Positions 23,949-34,971 of a stretch of DNA of 64,000 nt are shown one piece after another. How positions within the stretch are numbered: position 1 is the first letter of the stretch; each line of letters begins with the position of its first letter. Source of the stretch: Datura wrightii. Taxonomy: Eukaryota > Streptophyta > Magnoliopsida > Solanales > Solanaceae. The translations under genes were made by a program, and so were the position numbers. A model generated the notes under the pieces. It was not told the DNA's origin. It saw nothing but the letters and a program-made list of their open reading frames with translations, and did no database searches. The stretch spans positions 101,284,501-101,348,500 of the forward strand of contig JASDFA010000003.1 of assembly GCA_035772735.1 (NCBI GenBank), read 5' to 3'.

Positions 23949-26833
23949 TGTCACGATCCGAGTTTACACCCTATCCATAACACGGGACAAGGAACCCCGA
24001 AAGGCTTCAAGTCGACAAATGGCATACTAATAGCATAACACTTAACAATGTAAACAACTAATAGAAACATAACTGGGCGGAAGCTAACTGTAAGGAGTCA
24101 TATGTAAAACATAGAGACATAGTCTAACAAAACTTTAAACATAGTCTAACAAAACTTTAATACATAGACTGGATCTGACTACACATGTCTGAAAGCCTCT
24201 ACTAAACTAATGAGTTGCTGGGACAGGTCTCAAGCTGACTCCTAAAGTCTGAAAACTGAAATATAACTGAAATAAGAATATAGACTCGTTCTTGAGAGAT
24301 GAGGACTCACCACAATCTGCTGAGATGGAAGAAAGAGTGTGTCTACCTGCAGGACTGAGTTTGGATACCTGAATCTATATTATGAAATGATATATCACAT
24401 AAAGTATGCGGTTAGTACTTGGAATGTACTGAGCATGTGGGAAATGTAAGTAATCTAAACATGCAAGTATACAAGAAGGAAGTAAACTAAATACATCGAC
24501 ATGCAACTACACTGGAATACAACAACCCTATCTGAGATACATATACATACCATTAAGCTTTTATTTGAAAACATTTTACCTAAGTATAATCAAAATGATA
24601 CATAAGGGTCATGTGATTTCCATTTATTGAGAACTGAAGTCGTAACTGATATCATACACTATACTGACTATCTACTGATAACTGAGATTGCATTATGCTA
24701 TATTTGTTTTAAACTGAAGTCTAAACTATACAGAACTGAGCCAAACTGATAACATAAACTAAGGGAGTCATTCTCTGCTATGGAGAGTCCCAACTGAACT
24801 AGGGGAAACATTGTCAGCTATGGAGAGTCCCGACTGAACTAAGGGAGTCATTCTCTGCTATGGAGAGTCCCGACTGAACTAAGGGAAACATTCTTGGTTA
24901 TGGAGAGTCCCTGACTGACTAAGGGAAACACTCTCGGCTATGGAGAGTCCCTGACTGACCAAGAGAAACATTCTCGGCTATGGAGAGTCCCTGACTGACA
25001 AAAGGAAACATTCTCGGCTATGGAGAGTCCCTGGCTGACTAGAACATGGGGAGTACTGATATGACATTATTCATCTGATCTATGCTACTACAGCTAATAA
25101 AAAACATGAGCATCTATTGATTTCATCATACGACATTCATTTAGAAAGGATTAAGGCTACTTTCTACTAACAACAAGCCCAAAAATCTGAATGATCTTTC
25201 TCATGCTTTATCATCATAATTCATATCGTCATGGTACCAAATCATCATTTAATCCACACCTTTTACATTTACAAACATCTATAGATTCATATCATACTTT
25301 ACACACCTCCACAACATTCAAGTTCCGAGTTCATAACATACGGCGTATAGCATAGTCTCATGTAGGATCCATAGGTCCAATTCACACTTTAGCATGTATA
25401 CATTGATTCATATATTCTAATTTACGGAAAAACTCATATACTCAACTCATACCTTAAACATGTACAACGAGATCATGGTAGAAACATATATTTATTTCAT
25501 GGAACCCATTTCGAAATTTACTCCAATTCAAAGAAGATACACTAATTATACCGTCATCATAGGTTCACCTCATACCCAAAACATTTACATCAAAAACATA
25601 ATGAAACATATACATACTTCCCATTGATCAAGACCCATAAGTTCTAATCCCATCTCAACATATCTATCAAATCATATATTCTAGGTTTTAAGAAAATTCT
25701 TACGATGTTCACATATTTTAGACATGGGTACAAGTTCTTGGTATGATCGAGTGAACAATAATAAGATTCAAATCCAAGTTTTAGGTTATCTCGTGAAGGA
25801 AATTCAATAATCATGCATTTTCACCATTAAGCACATAATTCAAGATATTAAAATAATTCCATAATGGGTCTTAAAATAAATAGAAGACATTGAAGATATT
25901 ATCCACAAATCGAAATCCTAGGTCATGCTTTTCTAGAATAATGGAATCAGGTTTTTGATAAAATATTTTGGGGCACAAGGATGGAAGGATATCCTTGTTG
26001 AAAAACCCACATACCTGGTTAAGAGAAATCCCACTCGAACATGCACCTTGAAGCCTTGAAGAGAACCTTAGTTGAATCCTTGATCTTGAGAGGGGAAGAA
26101 AGAAGAGTTGAGGGAATGAGTGGTTAGGCTAGAGAAACCCTAAAAACGTCCCTTAAAAGCCCAAAAAGATGCCACTTAAAAACTGGAAGCATCATACTTT
26201 ACCAAAATACCCCTGGAAAAAACTTAAAAATTTTCCCGATCTGAGACCACGACCCTCACCACGAGTTGTTGGTCCTCACCACAACTCATGGTGACCATCC
26301 GTTGCTTCTGGGGCCTACTTCACAGTCCCTGCTTCCTCAACCAATGACCAATAGGACGAATTGTTACTTCATCCAACGACTCGTCACCACCTCCCGTTGA
26401 CTCCATTGGTTCCTCAACCTGCAATCCTTCCAACGAACGACATGACGGGTTGGTTCTAGCTTCAATAGTCCATTGTAACCATCCGTCTTCATTGACCTGG
26501 AACCCTGCACTCCAACTAACGACTCCTCATGAAAACCCATTATGACAGCCAAGGAGCCATCACATGACTCGTCCCCTTCGAGAAGTCCAACTTGCAAGCT
26601 TACCATAATTGCATCCAATGGGTCGTTTTCTCACACAATGACTCGTACCTCTTCTTGTGGCTTCAAAACACCTGGCACCAGATCCTGAATCCCTTCCAAT
26701 GACTGCCTATAACAACATGTTAGAGCGACCAATGACTCATTAGACGAGTCATTCTGAGGTACAAATTGCAGATTTTTCTGCTGAACACACTCCAAATCCT
26801 AATTTTAATCTTGGGGACTTTTAGGGTGTTACA
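23949..26833 (-). repeat. 5' LTR of the gag-only element
   Basis: 2885 bp, minus-strand start at 26833 and end at 23949 (forward reading begins TGTCACGATCCGAG). It is highly similar to the LTR at 18782-21643 through its whole length, with the same 40-bp tandem array (24755-25040) and the same dense ACGACTCGT motifs (26250-26760). The similarity indicates a younger insertion than the chromovirus around it. Confidence 0.92.
24755..25040. repeat. About 40-bp tandem repeat in the gag-only element's 5' LTR
   Basis: Seven copies of the CTATGGAGAGTCCC-type unit; partner of the array at 19567-19860. Copy number and unit variants differ slightly between the two LTRs. Confidence 0.88.
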
Positions 26834-26838
26834 ATGAT

Positions 26839-26915
26839 AGACCAGGGGTTGACTTGAAATTACTTGTGACTCTAAGTACCGTTTCCCGTCCACCGTGTAG
26901 ACTCGGGGCATGACA
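26839..26915 (+). repeat. Last 77 bp of the chromovirus 5' LTR
   Basis: This continues the LTR interrupted at 18781. It matches 34887-34966 and 41896-41975 (agaccaggggttgacttg ... gtagactcggggcatgaca) and is followed by the primer-binding site. Confidence 0.92.
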
Positions 26916-26919
26916 AACT

Positions 26920-26931
26920 TGGTATCAAAGA
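26920..26931 (+). other. Primer-binding site, mutated tRNA-iMet type
   Basis: TGGTATCAAAGA, ten of twelve matches to TGGTATCAGAGC, directly after the 5' LTR. Confidence 0.85.
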
Positions 26932-27134
26932 ACTGGGTTTAGAGTATCCTCAGATATCTAAAAGACGCATCGAGTAGAGTCCCTTTCATGGGTGTGAAGC
27001 TTGCCACACTTATGATGGGGAGTCTACGAGATGTTATTAGGAAAATTACCTTTTATTTATACTCTTTATCATGCATTGGAATTCAATTCCAGAATCGTTC
27101 CCTTAACTCATGCTCTATTTCGTTTCAGTGAATT

Positions 27135-28781
27135 ATGCCTCCGCGATGAAGTAACGGAAGAAGGGTCAGTAACGCTCACCGACCTACCCCACCAACTCCA
27201 GTAGCCCTTCAGGATGACTTAGTGTCCACCGTAGAGTTTAGGGAGGCTATCCAGCTTCTCGCTCAGATAGTTACCAACCAAGTGAACCAATAGGTGGTTC
27301 CAATCAACAATCATGGGTCCACAGCAGCTGCCCGTGTGCGGGACTTCACTCGGATGAACCCTCCAGATTTCCACAGATCTAAGGTGGGAGAGGACCCATA
27401 GGAGTTTGTGGATGAGGTTAGAAAGATCTCCCAGATTATGGGTGTCATCTCCTCAGAGAGTGCCAACTTGGGTGCATACCAACTAAAAGGGGTAGCCCAG
27501 ATCTGGTACGAGTAATGGAAGGAGGGGAGGCCAGTGGGAGCAGGACCGGTGGAATGACAGGAGTTCACTACGGCCTTCCTGGACAGATTCTTCCCTCAAG
27601 AGCTCAGATAGGCCAAGGTGGCAAAATTCGTGAACCTGAAGTAGGGCAATAGAACAGTAGAAGAATATGCATTGGAGTTCACCAGGTTGTCTAAGTATGC
27701 TCTAGAGATTGTAGCCGAGCCAAGGGCTCGCATGCTGAAGTTTGTGAATGGAGTTTCAAATCTGGTCCTTAATAAATGCAGGAAAACAATGCTTATCAAG
27801 GACATCGATCTCTCTAGCCTCATAGTTCATGCCCAATAAATTGATGTAGAAAAATTGAAAGATTTGGAGCGGGAGAACAAACGGGCAAGAACCGACTAGT
27901 CAGCATATGGCCATCAAAGATCTAGCAGTAGTAGTCGCCCACAGCAGCAGCAATAGAGGGCTCTAGCACCTAATTCAGCCAATGCCCCTACTTTTCGGTT
28001 CCGCAAGGATCGGAGAGGTGGAGCATCTGGCTCTCAGTCCTAGAGCTACATCGCCAACAATCGCTACCTAGCTTGCCCTAAGTGTGGCAAGAACTATCTA
28101 GTAGAGTGTCTTTAGGGTCGTGAGGGCTATTTTGGTTGTGGACAGCTTAGTCATCGGCTTAAGGAATGCCCATCAGCAGGACGGGGAGGTCACAATCCAC
28201 TATTTCAGCAGCTCCAACAGGCCGACCAACTCAGCAAGCCAACACTTAGGTACGGATGGCGGTCAGCTCCAAAACTGTTTTTATGCATTGTCTTCTCGTC
28301 AGGATCAAGAGAGCTCACCTGACGTGGTCACGAGTATGTTACGCCTTTTTCATCTAGACTTGTATGCCCTACTATATCCAGGAGCCACACTTTCATTCAT
28401 GGCTCCCTATATAGCAGTCCAGTTCGATATCAGTCCGGAGGTCCTCTCAGAACCATTCTTAGTCTGCCCCCCAGTTGGCGAGTCAGTTAGAGCCAACCGG
28501 GTGTATAGAAATTGCCCAGTCTTAATCCTCAACAAAGTCATTCCAGATGACCTTGTAGAGTTAGATATGGTTGACTTCAGCCTTATTCTTGGCATGGATT
28601 GGTTACACTCTGGTTATGCCACAATCGACTGTAGAACTAGGGTCGTCAAATTTCAATTCACTAATGAGCCAGCTTTGGGATGGATGGGCAGTAATTCAGC
28701 GCCTAAGGATCAGTTTATTTCCTACCTTAAGGCCAGAAAGCTCATTTCCAAAGGGTACATTTATCATTTAGTTCGGGTCAA
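27135..28781 (+). pseudogene. Chromovirus gag and protease, riddled with stops
   Basis: Start codon at 27135 (MPPR). The frame keeps the gag core ARVRDFTRMNPPDF and EEYALEFTRLSKYALEIVAE for over 230 codons without a frameshift, but has stops at 27147, 27291, 27399, 27513, 27555, 27609, 27642 and 27837. Gln, Trp or Arg would be expected at each, so one C-to-T or G-to-A change explains every stop. A zinc knuckle (YFGCGQLSHRLKEC, about 28125-28170) has Tyr for its first Cys. The aspartic protease follows: its active-site segment reads LLYPGATLSF where the family has an Asp before PG, so it is dead; VILGMDWL-type sequence (LILGMDWLHSGYATID) marks its C-terminal part. The 254-residue frame 28120-28884 is this region running into the hAT insertion. 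Confidence 0.88.
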
Positions 28782-28900
28782 CAGGGGCGGAGCTACTCTT
28801 GGGGGAGGATGGTTAGTCGAACACCCTTCGTTGGAAAATTACACCACATATATAGGTTCTATATTTGTATATATGATATTTTAAATGCCCTTAGACACAA

Positions 28901-28975
28901 TTGATGTTTGTAGCTCAGTGGCAAGAGTGTGCAGAAGGCTGCAGGAGGTCCCATGTTCAATTCCTTGCATCAACA
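28901..28975 (+). repeat. tRNA-like module 1 inside the hAT element
   Basis: A box A match TAGCTCAGTGG (28911-28921) and a box B match GTTCAATTC (28955-28963) stand at tRNA spacing, and TTGATG (28901-28906) can pair with CATCAA (28968-28973) as an acceptor stem. GCTC/GAGT can form a D stem. Four extra bases lie between acceptor and D arm and the T stem is poor, so this is a tRNA-derived relic rather than a working tRNA gene. Confidence 0.6.
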
Positions 28976-29040
28976 CCCTTTAGTTATTATTTTGTGATCT
29001 GAAATCAAAATACAAGTAAAAAATGTAGGTTTTGCATAAG

Positions 29041-29112
29041 TGGGAGTTGTAGCTTGGTGGTAAGAATATTCTCTACCTTGTAGTACGCCCAAGTTCAAAC
29101 CTTTGCGTCCAC
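29041..29112 (+). repeat. tRNA-like module 2 inside the hAT element
   Basis: Box A-like TAGCTTGGTGG (29050-29060) and box B-like GTTCAAACC (29093-29101), with GTGGGAG against CGTCCAC as a partial acceptor stem. It lies 139 bp after module 1, and both modules are followed by a T-rich 'tttattatttt' tail, suggesting a tandem duplication of a SINE-like unit. Confidence 0.55.
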
Positions 29113-29319
29113 GTTTATTTATTATATTATTTTATGGCCTACCTATTTTGCTTTTGTTCCTATTATGATTAGGTGTAGGATAGATTATTTTTACTTTTTT
29201 TTCCGCATCTGGTCATCAAAAAAATATTACTTACTATTTAAAGTTTGATGAGTCGAAAAAAAAATTACTTACTATTTAAAGTCTGAATATCTTTCATGAA
29301 ATTTCTGGCTACGCCACTG

Positions 29320-30830
29320 CGAGTAGAGGATTCTATCTCTCGGACCCCAACTATCCAGTCAGTCTTAGTTGTCAGCGAGTTCCCTGATTTGTTTCCCGAA
29401 GATCTTCCCGGAGTTCCTCGTTAGCGGGAAATAGACTTCGATATAGACCTTCTCCCAGATACTCAGCCCATCTCCATCCTTTCTTACAAAATGGCTCCAG
29501 CTGAGCTTAAGGAGTTTAAGGAGTAGCTAAAAGACCTTATTGATAAAGGTTTTATTAGACCTAGCATCTCTCCCTGGGGTGCTCCAGTACTATTCGTGTG
29601 AAAGAAATACGGTCCCCTCAGAATGTGCATCGATTACCGTCAATTGAACAAAGTCACAGTCAAGATAGGTGTCCTCCTACCCAGGATTGATGACTTGTTC
29701 GATCAGCTTCAGGGAGCAAATTGTTTCTCCAAAATAGATCTCAGGTCGGGGTATCATCAGCTAAGAGTTAGAGAATGTGACATACTGAAAACAGCTTTCA
29801 GAACTCAGTATGGTCACTACGAGTTTATGGTTATGTCCTTCGGACTAACTAATGCCCCCCCTAACTTTCATGGACCTAATGAACAGATCTTAAAGTAGTA
29901 TCGGGATATGTTCGTCATTGTGTTTATTGAAAACATTCTGGTATACTCCAAGAATGAGGAAGAACATGCTAACTACCTGAGAATAATGCTTCAGATGCTC
30001 AGAGACCGCCAGTTGTTCTCTGAGTTCAGCAAATGCGAATTTTGGTTGAAGTCTGTGACTTTCCTCGGTCACGTGGTCTCGAGTGAGGGTGTTCAGGTAG
30101 ATTCTCAAAAGATAGCAGCGGTAAAAGACTGGCCAGACCTACCTCCCCAACCGAAATAAGAAGTTTCTTGGGTCTAGTCGGTTACTACCGATGCTTTGTG
30201 GAAGGCTTTTCTTCTATAGCATCCCCTCTGACTAGGTTGACTCAGAAAAAGGTGAACTTTTAGTGGTCAAATGCGTGTGAGAAGAGTTTCCAGGATTTAA
30301 AAACTCGACTCACTACCGCTCTAGTTTTGACCCTACCGGAAGATAAGATGGGTTAGTAGTGTATTGTGACGCTTCTAGAGTTGGACTTGGTTGCGTTCTG
30401 ATGCAGCGGGGCAAGGTGATAGCCTACACCTCTAGACAGCTCAAGGTTCACAAAAAGAATTACCCGACTCATGATCTGGAGTTGGCAGTAGTGGTGTTTG
30501 CATTAAAAATATGGAGGCACTACCTTTACGGGGGTCACGTGGATGTTTTCACCGATCACAAGAGCCTTTAGTATGTGTTCAGTCAGAAAGACCTAAATCT
30601 TTGTCAAAGAAATTGGTTAGAGCTATTAAAGGACTGTGAAATGAGCGTGCTTTATCACCCGGGCAAAGCCAATGTGGTGGCTGATGCCCTAAGAAGAGTG
30701 TCTATGGGGAGCTTGGCTCATGTTGAGGAAGGCAAAAAGGAGCTGGCAAAGGATATCCACAGGTTAGCTCGTTTGGGAGTTCAGTTGGTTGATACTGCTG
30801 AGGGTGGAGTAGTTGTGTAGAGTGGTTAAA
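29320..30830 (+). pseudogene. Chromovirus reverse transcriptase and RNase H, inactive
   Basis: The frame resumes with VEDSISRTP and FPDLFPEDLPG. RT motifs follow: [13 protein letters not shown] (29623), [27 protein letters not shown], and the catalytic box, which reads FIENILVYS in place of the family's two Asp residues, so the polymerase is dead. RNase H shows [15 protein letters not shown] (30360), [26 protein letters not shown] and FTDHKSL. Stops lie at 29524, 29599, 29896, 30261 and 30569. All but 29599 fall at expected Gln positions. Single-base shifts lie near 30140 and 30350. RT and RNase H copy the element's RNA into DNA. Confidence 0.9.
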
Positions 30831-32283
30831 ATTCCTTGATGGTAATTGAGGTTAAGTCAAGGCAAGATGAAGATCCCGTACTACTGAAATTGGAGGAAGC
30901 GGTTCGGAGAAAAGAAGTGGAGGCTTTCTCCCAAGGGGAAATGGTGTACTCTATTACCAGGGTAGATTGTGCATACCGGATGTGGGTGATTTGAGAAAGC
31001 AGATACTGGCTGAAGCACACAGTTTGAGGTATTCCATCCACCCTAGTGCTACTGAGATGTACCATGATTTAAAAGATATTTACTAGTGGAATGGCATGAA
31101 GAGAAATATCGCTGAATTTGTAGCTAAGTGCGCGAACTGCCAGCAAATCAAAGTAGAACACCAGAGACTGGGAGGTATGACTCAGGATATTAGCATACCC
31201 ACATGGAAGTTGGAATAAGTAAATATGGACTTTATTACAAGTCTACCTCGGACTCGTTGACAGCATGATTCCATCTGGGTAATAGTAGACTGGATGACTA
31301 AGTCAGCACACTTCCTCCCAGTTAAAACTATAGATTCAGCTGAGGACTATGCTAGGCTTTATATCCGTGAGCTAGTCAGACTTCATAGGGCGCCCTTATC
31401 CATTATCTTAGATAGAGGTACCCAGTTCACCTCTCACTTCTAGAAGTCCTTTCAGAAGGGACTTGGTACCCAGGTCAAGCTCAGCATAGCTTTTCACCCA
31501 CAGACAGATGGACAAGATGAGCGGACTATTCAGACCCTAGAAGATATGTTAAGAGTGTGTGCGATCGATTTCAAGGGCAGTTGGGATGATCACTTGCCTC
31601 TCTTTGAGTTTGCATACAACAACAACTACCACTCCAGTATTCAGATGGCCCCGTTTGAGGCATTGTATTGTAGGAGGTGCAGATCTCCTATCGGGTGGTT
31701 TGATGTTGGTGAAGCTACTTTAATCGGGCCAGACTCGGTTCACGAGGCTATGTAGAAAATACAGCTCATCAGAGGAAGATTGAAAACAGCTCAGAGCCGT
31801 CAAAAATCTTATGTCAATGTGAGGAGAAGAGAATTAGAGTTTGCAGTGCATGACTGGGTTTATTTGAAAATTTCACCCATGAAGGGAGTGATGAGATTTG
31901 GAAAGAAAGAATAGCTCAGTCCGAGATATGTGGGACCTTACAGAATTCTAAGGCGAATTGGCAAGGTAGCCTATGAGCTGGAATTACCTTAAGAGTTGGC
32001 ATCTGTGCACCCAGTCTTCCATGTGTCACTATTGAAGAAGTGCAGCAGTGATCCAACTTCAGTTGTGCCCCTAGAAAGTGTGGCAGTGAAAGATAGTCTC
32101 TCTTACAAAGAGGTTCTAGTTCAAATCCTTGACCGTCAAGTTCGTAAGTTAAGGAACAAGGAGGTAGCTTCAGTCAAAGTCTTGTGGAGAAATCAGCAGG
32201 TTGAGGGAGCTACGTGGGAAGCTGAAGCAGATATAATGGCTAGATACCCACATTTGTTCTCTTCCAGCCTAGCTCCAGTTTAA
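30831..32283 (+). pseudogene. Chromovirus integrase with chromodomain-like tail, inactive
   Basis: An HHCC-type zinc region (C-ANC-QQIK near 31130), the DDE core with IVDWMTKSAHFLPV, LDRGTQFTSHF (31411) and HPQTDGQDERTIQTLEDMLR, then the GPYRILRRIGKVAYELELP domain. After SVHPVFHVSLLKKC a tail with YKEVLVQILDRQVRKLRNK and VLWRNQQVEGATWEAEADI matches the C-terminal chromodomain of Tekay/Del chromoviruses, which is thought to direct insertion to heterochromatin. Stops at 31084 and 31441 (expected Trp) and 31216, 31753, 31912 and 31990 (expected Gln in most). The natural stop is TAA at 32281. Confidence 0.9.
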
Positions 32284-32516
32284 GGTATCAATTTCCCCCC
32301 TCAATCTCTTTTCAGTTCATGTGTTCCAGTTTCTTTCATGTAAATGAATATGAGTATGATTAGTGAATTCAGTTTAGACTTGTGGTTCGGTTTGGAGGTA
32401 GTCATTCTGTTAGTTTTCAGCTTTCATGATCAGTATTTAAGTATAATAATTGTAGTTCTCTGTTTTCCTGTGTGTTTCCCAACATTCGAGGATGAATGTT
32501 CCCAAAAGGGAGATAT
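32284..32516 (+). other. Chromovirus 3' untranslated region and polypurine tract
   Basis: A noncoding stretch that ends AACATTCGAGGATGAATGTT then CCCAAAAGGGAGATAT, the purine tract directly before the 3' LTR. The same sequence precedes the LTR at 39471 and, reversed, the LTR at 21643. Confidence 0.85.
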
Positions 32517-34966
32517 AGTAATGCCCTGAAAATCTTGAGACCATACCCAGGAGTTGAAATAGAGAAAATAGGATTTTCTGTACCAGATCACAAAACGAGT
32601 CATCCTGTGTCCCTGGGGTAGGCCACGAGTCGTGAAGTGACTCGTGGGGAAAGGTCGGGACTTGGTTGAAAATTTAGGAAAAGTTTGAGTGACCACGAAT
32701 GTGATCACGAGTCGTGGTCAACACCATGAGCCGTTAGGTTAGTCGTGGTCACGGGTTAACTGAAAGTTGGAAAAGTAAGGCAGTGTACTCAACGGGTCCT
32801 CACCACGAGTCGTGGTGTCGCCCGTGGTGACTCCAGGAGATTTTTAATAGTGAGGTCGACCAGAGGTGACCAAGAGTCATTAGGTCGCCTGACGACTCAT
32901 GAGGTTAGTCGTTTTCAAGCTATTGAATCTGAGGAAAAACTGCCAGTGCACATCACAACTGGACCCCACGAGTCGTCCCTTACCTCACGACTCATGGAGT
33001 GCCTCGTGATGACTAGCAGGGGGAATGTGGCAGTGCACTCGACGACTGGGACCACAAGTTGTGGTCATTGGGCACGACCCGTTATGTCTCTCATGGGCAT
33101 TGGCAGTCAGTTTTTCATGTGAATTTTCTAGGGTATTTCAGTAATTTCCAAACCTCCTAGACCCTAAACTACGTCGTTTTGAGTTATTTTAAGGGAATTT
33201 AGAGGGGCTAAACAATTTTTCCCTCATTCCAACTCATACTTTCAGAAACATCTACGCAAGTTCTCTCTCAAGGTTCTCAAGCAAGGTCTAGGGTTCCTCA
33301 TCCATTGTAACAATTCAAGCTTCCTTCTCCGGGGCAAAATTTTAGCCAAGTATGTGGGAATTCAACAAGGGAATAGTTCTTTCCTTGTGTCCCCTAAAAT
33401 TTCTCCTATTTCTTTATTAGTTCTAGCCTTAAAACTATCACATGTTAAGAAATTATTAGTCAGACTTCGTTTGATTCATGTGGAATATTATTGCATGATA
33501 ATTGTAGATGTTTTCCACCAATTTGTGACTGTATTGGTGCTTGTCCCTAAAAAATAAATTCTAGCCCTAGCTCTTGAATGCAGAAAAACTAGAATTTTGC
33601 AATAGTGCTTAAATATCAAAATTTTACTTGAATTTATCAGTGTTGGGGACTCCCATGTTGTTAGTTGTATTGAAACTCATTCAGATTGTAGTCAGTTCAG
33701 TTTTAGTAAAAATGTTAGAATATCCAGTGTTAGCCAGAAATGCCAGCTGATCAGTTTGACTACAGAAATTTCTAAGGTGTCAGCAGTGCCTCCCAATTAT
33801 CAGAAATAGGCCCAGTATCAATTTTAGTGGTTCTTTAGACGGTCATGACACTTTCAGATAATAAGATCTGACCAACCTTAGGACCCCAACTTCATAATTA
33901 GAGTTTATTCTTTAGATGGTTATGACGCTTTCAGATAAGGAGCTCTGACCAGTCTTAGAACCCAGTTACAAAATCCTGTCCGATAAGACTCTCAGAGTGC
34001 TTCCATATAGGTATTCCTGACTAGTCTTGGGCCTCAGTTTCAAGCTATCAGCTTAGTCTATAGTCTAGGACTATCCAGTGGGAGTAGGACTTAGTACCGA
34101 CTGGACCGGGTTTCCTGCGCATGCAGGTTCCCAGAACTACGTTGCAACCGTAGGTTATTTTTATTGGCCTCATGGTCCCAGACTTGTGATCACCCAATTC
34201 ATGCCTTTATACCTTGGCAAGATATATTGGGTCCTACCGATGGGGTGTATACATCGGACTCCACGTCTAGCTCACATGGTTACATGTCGGTTATAGACTC
34301 TCCCACTAGTAAGCTCAGTTCAGTCTCACATTAATCAGTTCAGTAAAGTATTTCAGACTAGTGCCTCAGATTTAGGGCATGTCCTTGACCATCAGACAGG
34401 GTCTTTCAGACCATCTCAGTTATTCAGTTCAGCAGCTTCAGTTGGTCATTGCATGTCTTTTCAATTCAACATTTTTATTCCTTATGTATGGTTTCTCTCA
34501 CTTACTCAGTACATTCAAAGTACTGACGCATACCTTTTATGTTGTATCATTTGATGATACAGCTGCAGGTTCTCAGGCACAACACCATTAGTCGACCTCT
34601 CTCAGACTTTCCTAGCCACATCAGTGGTGAGTCCTCATATTTCAAGGACGAAGATTATTTATTTTAGTTCTGTTCTTTTATTTGGACATGGAATTAGCTG
34701 GGGGCTTGTCCCAGCAACTCATCAATTATAGTTGGCTTTCAAACACAGAATTGCTTTTCAGACTTCTAGTTTTTGTTTGGATGTTTTAAACATTATGATT
34801 CAGTTTTATCTTTCATTAATGTTTCATATCACTATTCTAAAAGCTTCCACTATATATATATTTGGTTACTCAGAATGCTGGTGTATGATAGACCAGGGGT
34901 TGACTTGGGGTTACTTGTGACTCCAAGTACCGTGTCCCGTCTAGGGTGTAAACTCGAGACGTGATA
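32517..34966 (+). repeat. Chromovirus 3' LTR
   Basis: 2450 bp. The first base has changed (AGTAATGCCC for TGTAATGCCC) and the end reads ACGTGATA for ACATGACA, so both TG and CA ends are mutated. It is followed by the duplication GTTTG (34967-34971). Many transitions separate it from the 5' LTR, so the insertion is old. Confidence 0.92.
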
Positions 34967-34971
34967 GTTTG

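Larger units (their letters stand above)
18782..26833 (-). mobile_element. Gag-only LTR retrotransposon (TR-GAG-like), nested
   Basis: Both LTRs, primer-binding site and polypurine tract are present, with a perfect ATGAT target duplication in the chromovirus LTR. The internal region is only 2.3 kb and contains gag with no trace of protease, RT, RNase H or integrase. It must have used proteins made elsewhere. The ~30 bp before its 3' LTR (ATTCGAGGATGAATGTTCCC plus a purine tract), its tRNA-iMet primer site and the U3 motif are shared with the chromovirus it interrupts, which points to a related autonomous helper. Non-autonomous gag-bearing LTR elements of this layout are known in plants as TR-GAG. 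Confidence 0.9.
28782..29319. mobile_element. dTph1-like hAT element, non-autonomous, 538 bp
   Basis: The left end is CAGGGGCGGAGCTACT and the right end, reversed, is CAGTGGCGTAGCCAG. The first twelve bases equal the dTph1 terminal repeat of petunia. Flanking octamers CGGGTCAA (28774-28781) and CGAGTAGA (29320-29327) agree at five of eight positions, fitting an aged 8-bp hAT duplication. The insertion interrupts the chromovirus pol between LVRVN and VEDSISRTP, which join across it. It has no transposase. It carries two tRNA-like modules, listed separately. Confidence 0.85.
16388..34966 (+). mobile_element. Full-length Tekay/Del-like chromovirus, host of two nested insertions
   Basis: A perfect 5-bp target duplication GTTTG lies at 16383-16387 and 34967-34971. 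The order is 5' LTR (16388-18781 plus 26839-26915), primer-binding site (26920), gag-pol (27135-32283), polypurine tract (about 32502-32516) and 3' LTR (32517-34966). Without the 8.05-kb gag-only element and the 538-bp hAT element it is about 10 kb, a normal size. Gag, protease, RT, RNase H, integrase and a chromodomain-like tail occur in Ty3/gypsy order. Numerous stops, changed catalytic residues and at least two frameshifts show it is inactive. Confidence 0.92.

Noticed and set aside
28120..28884. Longest open frame (254 codons) as a host gene
   Set aside because: It is the zinc knuckle and protease part of the chromovirus polyprotein running into the hAT insertion.
28901..29112. Two functional tRNA genes
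   Set aside because: Extra bases before the D arm, weak T stems and no clear anticodon arm; they are tRNA-like relics inside a transposon.
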